Source: Lentimicrobium sp.
GTDB taxonomy: Bacteria; Bacteroidota; Bacteroidia; Flavobacteriales; Flavobacteriaceae
Direction: 5' to 3'
DNA length: 10,405 bases
NCBI GenBank assembly: GCA_022758945.1
Contig: JAEMQE010000109.1
Span: forward strand, 1-10,405
Part shown: in pieces, positions 1-5,805 of the stretch
Layout: every line of letters starts with the position of its first letter
Position numbering within the stretch: position 1 is the first letter of the stretch
Notes under the pieces: model-generated
What the model saw: only the letters and a program-made list of their open reading frames with translations
Databases searched by the model: none
What the model was told of the DNA's origin: nothing
Made by a program: the position numbers and the translations under genes

Positions 1-24
1 TTCGCTTGTCTCTCAAAGCGGGTG

Positions 25-54
25 CAAAAGTAGCAATTCTTTTTGTTCTGGCAA
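25..54 (-). promoter_or_regulatory. Leftward Bacteroidota-type promoter (proximal copy)
   Basis: On the minus strand TTG (52-54), a 19-base spacer and TACTTTTG (25-32) form an exact TAnnTTTG promoter. It shares the 15-base word TACTTTTGCACCCGC with the distal copy. The start of the transcript would contain a small stem (CGCTT at 16-20 with AAGCG at 3-7 on the minus strand). A doubled strong promoter with a structured leader fits a stable-RNA operon such as rRNA just left of the window. That identity is an inference, because the gene itself is not visible. Confidence 0.6.
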
Positions 55-115
55 GAAAAAAATATTTTATTTTTGAAATAAAATAAAGAATCAATTTTCT
101 GATTTTTTCGGAGGG

Positions 116-146
116 CTAAGATACAAATCCTTTGCTCTTCTAACAA
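116..146 (-). promoter_or_regulatory. Possible weaker leftward promoter between the two strong ones
   Basis: On the minus strand TTG (144-146) is followed after 20 bases by TATCTTAG (116-123), one base off TAnnTTTG. Its position between two better matches suggests a tandem promoter array, but one mismatch in AT-rich DNA is weak evidence on its own. Confidence 0.3.
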
Positions 147-203
147 ACTATTTTTTGATTATTTTTTCAACCTTTTATAAGAACGTCGCCTTCATTGCGG
201 GTG

Positions 204-233
204 CAAAAGTACACAACAATTCCAGTCTCACAA
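204..233 (-). promoter_or_regulatory. Leftward Bacteroidota-type promoter (distal copy)
   Basis: On the minus strand a TTG (231-233) is followed after 19 bases by TACTTTTG (204-211), an exact match to the Bacteroidota TAnnTTTG -7 box, and then CACCCGC. The same arrangement recurs at 25-54 with identical spacing. Transcription would run left, out of the window. No gene lies between it and the left edge, so its product must be beyond base 1. AT-rich sequence lies directly upstream of the TTG. Confidence 0.6.
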
Positions 234-243
234 GCCTTTTTTA

Positions 244-265
244 AAAGTATTTTTAAAGTATTTTT
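244..265. repeat. Tandem 11-base A/T-tract repeat upstream of the leftward promoter
   Basis: AAAGTATTTTT occurs twice back to back (244-254 and 255-265). The unit is one helical turn long. It lies about 11 bases upstream of the -33 TTG of the distal leftward promoter, where phased A/T tracts could act like an UP element or a bend. The repeat is directly visible and its function is inferred. Confidence 0.4.
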
Positions 266-352
266 TAATTGATTGAATTCGTGTAGGTTAAAAATGAAAG
301 TTTTTTTAAAGGAGTTTCAAATTATACGAATAATGAATTAAACTCGGTTTTT

Positions 353-502
353 GCGCTAGGGATAGTAGCGGAAATCCCACAGTAAAGTGGAGTAAAACGG
401 AACTTTGCGAGGACTTGTAACGAATAGCCCGACCTTATATAAAGTAAAGAGGCTACTATTTAGTTTAATAGTAGCCTCTTTACTTTATATAAGGGAACGC
501 CC
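353..502 (+). ncRNA. Structured RNA element resembling the Flavo-1 class
   Basis: Read on the plus strand, the element starts GCGCTAGGGATAGTAGCGG and contains three stems. They are GGGAT (359-363) with ATCCC (374-378); GTAAAGT (382-388) with ACTTTGC (402-408, one G-U pair); and a 28-bp perfect stem (433-460 with 467-494, loop TAGTTT). The sequence words GGGATAGnAGCGGAAATCC, AGCCCGACC and a closing GGGnACGCCC recur between genes in flavobacterial genomes as I remember them, and I associate them with the Flavo-1 RNA motif. That link is from memory and not confirmed here. The element ends 6 bases past the 3' end of the converging DUF4294 gene. No clear promoter or U-tract is visible, so it may be part of a 3' region rather than an independent gene. 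Confidence 0.45.
433..494. repeat. 28-bp perfect inverted repeat (long hairpin, 6-base loop)
   Basis: The arms 433-460 and 467-494 are perfectly complementary and enclose TAGTTT. The hairpin forms the last stem of the RNA-like element and also lies 14 bases beyond the stop codon of the minus-strand DUF4294 gene. It could stop transcription from the right, but neither side carries a good run of T, so it is not a classical intrinsic terminator. Confidence 0.75.
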
Positions 503-508
503 AAAAAA

Positions 509-1186
509 TTATTTGTTTGTTTTTTCGGCTTTGTCTATCCAAAAATTAGTGAGATCATCATAATTTACTGGCTTTGCCGGGGTTTGATTTATGAGCCGTC
601 CTGATTCGAAAGCTCTTACTAAGATGGTTTCAATCAAATAATCTTCATTGACTTCGTAGGGTGAATATTGTGCTTTTAAGTTAAGGTCGAACATTTTTGC
701 AGTGGTATTGGACCAAAAAGCTGTCCATCCACTTTTTAGAGTTCGCACCAATTCATAGGTAGTTGTGCCTGTTTGGCGATGTATTAATTTAATTAATATC
801 TGCCCTTGCTTGCGCGAAAGTTTTTTGAGTTTAGCTTCAAATTCATTAGACAAGTAATCTTCAACTATCTTGAAATATTTCCTTTTTTCTTTATTTGTAG
901 TAAGACTTGCCATTCCTCTATTTAGAGTTGTCAATCTTTCGGAAGCTAATTTTGCATAAGGATAGGTTTTATAAACTCGATTTTTAAGCAGTTCAAATTG
1001 CTTTTTAGCCTCAGGATCCAACTTCCCTTTGTAAATTACTATTTCTTCTAATTGTATGGTGTCTTTAAATATGGTGTCCTTTTCTGATAAGACATAACCC
1101 ATTTTGGTCGTGTCTTTTTGAATTACCTGCGCATTGGCTGCAATTGATAGAAAAAGGAAAAACAAGGATAATTTAATAATCTTCAT
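509..1186 (-). CDS. DUF4294 domain-containing exported protein
   Basis: The product is 225 residues. Residues 1-19 form a signal peptide: Lys at positions 2 and 5, a hydrophobic run SLFFLFLSIAA, and a likely cut after ANA. The mature part is hydrophilic and starts with a Thr/Asp/Lys-rich stretch (24-43). A segment beginning LEEIVIYKGKLDPEAKKQF (46-64) follows, with NRVYKTYPYAKLA after it, then a Lys/Arg-rich helical middle with a GQ-ILIKLIHRQTG motif. This pattern matches the Bacteroidota family DUF4294 as I know it; its function is unknown. It should act in the periplasm or at the envelope, since there is no lipobox cysteine or further membrane segment. It is divergent from the M42 peptidase across 84 bases, and such pairing is familiar in Flavobacterium. 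The ATG start gives a complete signal peptide. Confidence is good for the family and nil for a biochemical role. Confidence 0.85.
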   Translation of the reverse strand: MKIIKLSLFFLFLSIAANAQVIQKDTTKMGYVLSEKDTIFKDTIQLEEIVIYKGKLDPEAKKQFELLKNRVYKTYPYAKLASERLTTLNRGMASLTTNKEKRKYFKIVEDYLSNEFEAKLKKLSRKQGQILIKLIHRQTGTTTYELVRTLKSGWTAFWSNTTAKMFDLNLKAQYSPYEVNEDYLIETILVRAFESGRLINQTPAKPVNYDDLTNFWIDKAEKTNK

Positions 1187-1206
1187 TTAGTAAAAAATTT
1201 ATGTCA

Positions 1207-1214
1207 CAAAATTA
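1207..1214 (-). promoter_or_regulatory. -7 box for the DUF4294 gene
   Basis: The minus strand reads TAATTTTG here, an exact TAnnTTTG match 20 bases before the ATG. The nearest upstream TTG triplets lie 13 and 25 bases away, neither at the usual 19-20 spacing, so the -33 part is unclear. Confidence 0.4.
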
Positions 1215-1270
1215 TACATTATATACTCAACTGTAATGCCAAATTTATAATTTAGCCAAAAATTAATTTT

Positions 1271-2359
1271 ATGAGTTCAAAATCAATATTAAAAAAGACA
1301 TCCCTTACGTTTTTAGAAAACTATTTAAATAATGCTTCGCCAACAGGCTATGAAAGCAGTGGTCAAAAACTATGGATGGACTACGTAAGACCTTATGTAG
1401 ATACTTTTATCACGGATACTTATGGGTCTGCTGTGGGAATTATCAATCCGGACGCTCCTTATAAAGTGATTATTGAAGGTCATGCCGATGAAATTTCCTG
1501 GTATGTAAATTATATTACTGATGACGGATTAATTTACGTGATTAGAAATGGTGGTTCTGACCACCAAATTGCCCCTTCTAAACGTGTAAATATTCACACC
1601 AAAAAAGGGATTGTGAAAGGTGTTTTTGGATGGCCAGCCATTCATACCCGCAATCGCAGTAAAGAAGAATCTCCAAAAATCGACAACTTATTCATTGATA
1701 TTGGTTGTGCCAAAAAAGAAGAAGTTGATGCTCTTGGTGTTCACGTAGGTTGTGTGATTACCTATCCTGATGAGTTTATGGTTTTGAACGAAAACAAATT
1801 TGTTTGTCGTGCCATTGATAATCGTATGGGTGGATTTATGATTGCCGAAGTGGCTCGTTTACTGCACGAAAACAAGATTAAACTTCCTTTTGGTTTATAT
1901 GTTACCAATTCCGTTCAGGAAGAAGTTGGGCTTCGCGGTGCCGAAATGATTACCAAAACCATCAAACCCAACGTTGCCATCATAACCGATGTTTGCCACG
2001 ATTCTACTACTCCAATGATTGAAAAGAAAATTGAAGGAGAAATAAAAATTGGTAAAGGTCCTGTAATCACTTATGCACCAGCAGTTCAAAACAATTTGAG
2101 GGAACTTATCTTGGATACTGCCACTGAGAAAGAAATTCCTTTCCAACGTTTAGCTTCCTCAAGAGTGACTGGAACTGACACCGATGCTTTTGCTTATAGC
2201 AATGGTGGTGTAGCTTCGGCATTGATTTCGTTACCTTTGCGATATATGCATACTACTGTAGAAATGGTGCATCGTGACGATGTTGAAAACGTGATAAAAC
2301 TGATTTATGAAACTTTATTGAAAATGGAAAACAACGAAACGTTTTCTTATTTTAAATAA
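1271..2359 (+). CDS. M42 family zinc metallopeptidase (aminopeptidase)
   Basis: This 362-residue cytoplasmic protein has no signal peptide and the usual length for M42 (glutamyl aminopeptidase/endoglucanase-like) enzymes. These are co-catalytic dinuclear zinc aminopeptidases that trim peptides from the N-terminus, often as large tetrahedral assemblies. All expected landmarks are present. EGHADEIS holds H71 (zinc) and D73. CRAIDNRMGG holds D183 (bridging metal ligand). SVQEEVGLRGA holds E217 (general base) and E218 (zinc). ITDVCHD holds D240, and RYMHTTVEMVHRDD holds H327. Assigning the ligands relies on family knowledge; the motifs are directly seen. The PDZ-like insert expected between the H and D motifs fits residues 75-175. 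A weak -7-like TAATTTAG sits at 1248-1255. The gene is divergent from DUF4294 and followed by a hairpin. The exact substrate cannot be read from the sequence. Confidence 0.93.
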   Translation: MSSKSILKKTSLTFLENYLNNASPTGYESSGQKLWMDYVRPYVDTFITDTYGSAVGIINPDAPYKVIIEGHADEISWYVNYITDDGLIYVIRNGGSDHQIAPSKRVNIHTKKGIVKGVFGWPAIHTRNRSKEESPKIDNLFIDIGCAKKEEVDALGVHVGCVITYPDEFMVLNENKFVCRAIDNRMGGFMIAEVARLLHENKIKLPFGLYVTNSVQEEVGLRGAEMITKTIKPNVAIITDVCHDSTTPMIEKKIEGEIKIGKGPVITYAPAVQNNLRELILDTATEKEIPFQRLASSRVTGTDTDAFAYSNGGVASALISLPLRYMHTTVEMVHRDDVENVIKLIYETLLKMENNETFSYFK

Positions 2360-2368
2360 TGAATACAC

Positions 2369-2401
2369 AACATTTTCAGGGCTTTATACCCTGAAAATGT
2401 T
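2369..2401 (+). terminator. Hairpin between the peptidase and the response regulator
   Basis: AACATTTTCAGGG (2369-2381) and CCCTGAAAATGTT (2389-2401) form a perfect 13-bp stem with the 7-base loop CTTTATA, starting 10 bases after the peptidase stop codon. The following sequence TAAAAATTT is a poor U-tract, so termination may be partial. The regulator gene begins 27 bases later. Confidence 0.65.
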
Positions 2402-2427
2402 TAAAAATTTACGATTTCAAAAATCTA

Positions 2428-3114
2428 ATGCTAATGAAAATCTTAATACTCGAAGACGATTTTACTTTATCAAAAGAAATTGTGACTTTTTTTACTTCAA
2501 AATCTTTTGAATGTACTCCATATTATGACGGTTCGCTACTTCTCAAAAAGTATAAAGCCAACGAATATGATTTAATCATCCTCGATATTAATGTTCCAGG
2601 TTTAAATGGCATTGATGTTTGCAAAGCCATTCGAGAACTAGATAAAAAAATACCCATAATAATGTTGACCGCCTTTAGCGAAATTGAAGATAAACTTACT
2701 TCTTTCGAATATGGTGCTGATGATTATCTTGTAAAACCTTTTCATTTTGAAGAATTATTCGCCAGAGTATCGTCATTGTTAAGAAGGAAAGAAATTCCGC
2801 AGCAGATAAAAGAAAAAAATAGTATTCAGGATTTAGAAATTTTTGAAACTGAAATGAAAGTTTTCCGTTCTGGTATAGAAATCAAATTGACTCCAAAGGA
2901 GTTCAAACTCCTACTGACTTTAGCAAATGCAAATGGCAAAGTGCTTTCAAAACAATTTATTGCTGATAAACTTTGGGATTATCATATTGAAACCAATCAA
3001 AATACCATAGAAGTTTATATTAACTTTTTAAGAAAAAAAATTGACAAAGACCATCCGGTAAAACTAATTCATACAAAAATTGGCTACGGTTATTATTTAA
3101 AAGAGTCCGAATGA
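2428..3114 (+). CDS. OmpR/PhoB-family response regulator of the metal efflux locus
   Basis: This is a two-domain DNA-binding response regulator. The receiver domain (about 1-120) shows the acidic pocket E9/D10/D11, the phosphoacceptor D53 in LIILDINVPG, T81 and K103 in LVKPF. The winged-helix Trans_reg_C domain (about 133-226) contains the characteristic LTPKEFKLLLTLA and the recognition-helix region NTIEVYINFLRKKID, ending in a hairpin with KIGYGYYL. The first ATG (2428) gives MLMKILILEDD; the second (2434) gives the more canonical MKILILEDD, so the true protein may be 226 residues. The stop codon overlaps the kinase start (ATGA), so the two genes are translationally coupled. By context it is a CzcR/CusR-like activator of the efflux operon starting at 4547. 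Inducer and target are inferred from gene order only. Confidence 0.93.
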   Translation: MLMKILILEDDFTLSKEIVTFFTSKSFECTPYYDGSLLLKKYKANEYDLIILDINVPGLNGIDVCKAIRELDKKIPIIMLTAFSEIEDKLTSFEYGADDYLVKPFHFEELFARVSSLLRRKEIPQQIKEKNSIQDLEIFETEMKVFRSGIEIKLTPKEFKLLLTLANANGKVLSKQFIADKLWDYHIETNQNTIEVYINFLRKKIDKDHPVKLIHTKIGYGYYLKESE

Positions 3115-4472
3115 CATTAAAAAACCGAATATCGCTTTTGGTAAGTTTGCTCTTTACAGCCTTATTTGGCTTGGCTTCAGCATTTATTTTCATCTTATAT
3201 TCTAATTTCAGAAAACAGGAATTCAACGATCGATTAGAAATTAAAGCACTTTCGACCATAAAGTTATTGGCCAGCGTCAAGAATGATGATTATAAAATAA
3301 TGCGATTGATTGATAAAAATTCTATCAATCAATTATACGACGAAAAGACATTAATATTTGATGCTGACTTCAACTTAATTTACAGCAGTATTGATGATTC
3401 TAAAATAAATTGGTCCGTTGCTGATTTAAAATTTTTAAAAAAGAACAAAACCTTTTTCAAAAAACAAGGTAACAATGAGTTTTACGGCGTTTTTTTTGAC
3501 ACTAACGCTAAAGATTACTATGTTTTAATCACTGCAAATGATAGTTATGGCAAAAGAAAATTAGTCTATCTTGAATCTATTCTTATCATTTCTTATCTGC
3601 TTTTTACAGCTTTATGTTGGATTCTGACTTCTTTCACAGTCAAAAAAGTAATGCAGCCTTTGGGTTCTTTCCATCAGAAAATCAAAAACATCAACGAAAA
3701 CAATCTTGATACGAGAATTCAGGTAAAAAGTAATAAAAATGAAATTGATTTGATTGCCAATGAATTCAATTTTATGATGGATCGAATTGAACTTTCTTAT
3801 CAAAAGCAAAAAGAATTTACGGCACACGCTTCGCACGAACTCCGCACTCCTTTATCAAGAATTACTTCTCAAATTGAAAACAAAATTACTCAAAAAGAAA
3901 TCGATTCTGATTCTAAAACCTTCTTAAACACCATTCTTACTGATGTCAATCAATTAACAGAACTCATTAATTCTTTGTTGATTTTATCCAAGTTAGATAA
4001 CAAAAAGTATGAAAATAAAGAAACTTATCGACTAGATGAAATTCTGTTTACGGCTATTGAAAAATTAAATAAAACCTTTCCTGATTTTGTCATTCTTTTC
4101 GAAATGGAAGAAAATGAAAAATTAGATACTGCCCTGGAAATTCGAGGGAATAGAAAATTATTGGAAATCGCTATCAGTAACATTCTAAAAAATGCCTGCG
4201 TTTATTCAGATAATAAACAAGCTAAAGTTAAAATTAGTTGTGAAGGACAAAACCTAATTATTGCCGTTTCCAATACTGGAAAAACATTGGACGAAAAAGA
4301 ACAAAAAAACCTTTTTCAACCTTTTATGCGTGGTGAAAACGCAAATGGAACTATAGGTTTTGGACTTGGATTGCGCATCGTGCAACGCATTCTTACTCTT
4401 CACAAAGCAAAAATAGTTTATAGCGTTCCAAGCGAAAATACTAATTTATTCCAACTACTATTTCATTTTTAA
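3111..4472 (+). CDS. Sensor histidine kinase of the metal efflux locus
   Basis: This 453-residue inner-membrane kinase is the partner of the preceding regulator. The N-terminal membrane helix is about 8-30 and the second about 151-175. Between them lies a periplasmic sensor loop of about 120 residues. A HAMP linker (about 176-230) follows, then the HisKA helix with FTAHASHELRTPLSR (phosphoacceptor H242) and the HATPase domain. The ATPase shows an N box ISNILKNA (N357, N361), a G1-like VSNTGKTL, LFQPFMRGE and the G2 box GFGLGLRIV (415-423). The G1 box has Asn (N388) where Asp is commoner, a variation seen in other kinases. The sensor loop contains no His or Cys and one Met (M64), which is unusual if it binds soft or borderline metal ions directly. 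Its start overlaps the regulator stop by four bases, and its stop overlaps the first of the phased repeats upstream of the efflux operon. Confidence 0.93.
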   Translation: MTLKNRISLLVSLLFTALFGLASAFIFILYSNFRKQEFNDRLEIKALSTIKLLASVKNDDYKIMRLIDKNSINQLYDEKTLIFDADFNLIYSSIDDSKINWSVADLKFLKKNKTFFKKQGNNEFYGVFFDTNAKDYYVLITANDSYGKRKLVYLESILIISYLLFTALCWILTSFTVKKVMQPLGSFHQKIKNINENNLDTRIQVKSNKNEIDLIANEFNFMMDRIELSYQKQKEFTAHASHELRTPLSRITSQIENKITQKEIDSDSKTFLNTILTDVNQLTELINSLLILSKLDNKKYENKETYRLDEILFTAIEKLNKTFPDFVILFEMEENEKLDTALEIRGNRKLLEIAISNILKNACVYSDNKQAKVKISCEGQNLIIAVSNTGKTLDEKEQKNLFQPFMRGENANGTIGFGLGLRIVQRILTLHKAKIVYSVPSENTNLFQLLFHF

Positions 4473-4507
4473 GCTATTTTTAAGTTCCATATTAAGGCTT
4501 CTTAAAG
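4469..4507 (+). promoter_or_regulatory. Phased TTAAG repeats, candidate response-regulator operator
   Basis: TTAAG occurs at 4469-4473, 4480-4484 and 4492-4496, with TTAAAG at 4502-4507. Start-to-start steps are 11, 12 and 10 bases, so all four fall on about the same face of the helix and end 11 bases before the -7-like box. OmpR/PhoB-type regulators bind direct repeats spaced about 11 bp, so this is a reasonable site for the regulator encoded upstream. The last two units also form a 6-bp stem, AGGCTT/AAGCCT (4495-4500 with 4505-4510). The repeat words are short and the region is AT-rich, so chance is possible. Confidence 0.45.
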
Positions 4508-4518
4508 CCTCTCAATAG

Positions 4519-4526
4519 CATCTTTG
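4519..4526 (+). promoter_or_regulatory. -7-like box of the efflux operon
   Basis: CATCTTTG is one base from TAnnTTTG and lies 20 bases before the ATG of the outer membrane factor. No TTG sits at the -33 distance, which would fit a promoter that needs an activator bound to the phased repeats just upstream. Confidence 0.45.
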
Positions 4527-4546
4527 TATCAAAATAAAATGATACA

Positions 4547-5794
4547 ATGAAAAAACTATTAGGAATCCTAATGCTCTTATTTGCAAATCAGGTTGTTGTA
4601 GCCCAAAAAACAATCAGTCTTGAAGATTGTGAAAGCCAGTTTTTAAAAAACAATTTGGTTTTATTAGCCGCGCATTACAATATTGATGCGTCAAAAGCAC
4701 TGACAATTCAGGCTAAAATTTGGGACAATCCCAGTTTTAACGCTGATATTAATGCCTATAATCCCGAAAATAAACAGTTTTTTGATATTGGGGCAAATGG
4801 TCAAAAAGCCTTTTCTATCCAACAAATTATTTATATGGGCGGAAAAAAACGCAATGAAGTTCAACTGTCTAAAACCAATGAACAAATTGCCGAATTGCAA
4901 TTCAATGACCTACTTCGGTCTCTAAAATTGCAATTAAGAAAAAGTTTCTATATCGTCTATTTTAATTCTAAAAATATAGAACATATCGACAAACAAATTG
5001 TCCATATTCAAGAACTTGTCAATTCCTACACCATTCAAGCCCAAAAAGGAAACATCGCCTTAAAGGAATTAGTTCGGCTACAATCCTTGTTTCTGAATTT
5101 AAAAAATGACAGAAATGACATTGTAAACAGCACTATCGAAGAACAGGCAAAATTAAAACTTTTGTTAGGCGAGACCGAAAATATTGTTCCTCAAATGAAC
5201 GAGTCAGACATCAATAAATACTCAAAAAACAATGCTTTTGACTTAAAATCACTCGAAGAACTTGCTATGGCAAACAGACCTGATTATCTGCAAAACCAAA
5301 AAAATATTGAAGCAAACGAATGGAATGTGAAACTTCAAAAATCACTTTCTGTTCCTGACATCACTTTTGGAGCCGGTTACGACCAGCGAAGCGGTGCCTT
5401 CAACAATCAAGTTGATGCAATGATTGGAATTCCGTTGCCGCTTTGGAACAAAAACAAGGGAAATATAAAAGTTTCGGAAGCTATTTTGGATCAATCCAAA
5501 ACCGAAAAACAAAATGCCACTTTGCAACTACAAACCGAAATCTCTTCGTCTTATGAAAAATGGGTCGAATCGGCAAAAAATTACAATCAATTAAAGCCAC
5601 AAAATGTTGCTGATTTTGAAACAGTTTACAACGGAATTTTAGAAAACTTTCAAAAACGAAATATCAGCTTGCTAGAATTTACGGATTTTATGGAAAGTTA
5701 TAATCAGGCTGCGTTTCAAATGAACGAATTAAAGAAAAAGGTCGTGCTTTCTGGCGAAGAATTAAACAATACTATTAACAAAGATTTATTTTAA
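4547..5794 (+). CDS. TolC-family outer membrane factor (CzcC-like)
   Basis: This 415-residue protein is the outer membrane channel of the tripartite metal efflux complex. A signal peptide covers residues 1-19 (MKKLLGILMLLFANQVVVA, then QK). No lipobox is present; the only nearby Cys is C28 in LEDCESQFLKNN, in the opening helix typical of the family. IWDNPSFNADINAYNP (58-73) and FSIQQIIYMGGKKRNEV (89-105) match the CzcC-type first repeat. The second repeat has MANRPDYL (241-248), a helical stretch, and GIPLPLWNKNKGNIK (294-308), the hallmark 'PLPL(F/W)N(R/K)N(Q/K)GN' loop of metal-efflux outer membrane factors. Length is normal. It is first in the operon, 74 bases after the kinase, with its own promoter-like box, and is followed 11 bases later by the adaptor. 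The CzcC rather than CusC label rests on the pump encoded with it. Confidence 0.92.
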   Translation: MKKLLGILMLLFANQVVVAQKTISLEDCESQFLKNNLVLLAAHYNIDASKALTIQAKIWDNPSFNADINAYNPENKQFFDIGANGQKAFSIQQIIYMGGKKRNEVQLSKTNEQIAELQFNDLLRSLKLQLRKSFYIVYFNSKNIEHIDKQIVHIQELVNSYTIQAQKGNIALKELVRLQSLFLNLKNDRNDIVNSTIEEQAKLKLLLGETENIVPQMNESDINKYSKNNAFDLKSLEELAMANRPDYLQNQKNIEANEWNVKLQKSLSVPDITFGAGYDQRSGAFNNQVDAMIGIPLPLWNKNKGNIKVSEAILDQSKTEKQNATLQLQTEISSSYEKWVESAKNYNQLKPQNVADFETVYNGILENFQKRNISLLEFTDFMESYNQAAFQMNELKKKVVLSGEELNNTINKDLF

Positions 5795-5805
5795 AATAAA
5801 AAATT

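Noticed and set aside
294..341. Short plus-strand frame of 15 codons starting at ATG 294
   Set aside because: It is very short, in AT-rich intergenic DNA, with no promoter box or conservation argument; it probably occurs by chance ahead of the RNA-like element.
433..494. Long inverted repeat as the end of an insertion sequence or MITE
   Set aside because: The arms are contiguous with a 6-base loop, contain no transposase or target-site duplication, and sit exactly inside the terminal stem of the RNA-like element.
5786..5799. Self-complementary TTATTTTAAAATAA at the end of the outer membrane factor gene
   Set aside because: It is made only of A and T, has no loop, and lies 7 bases before the next start codon within a tight operon, so it is unlikely to be a terminator.
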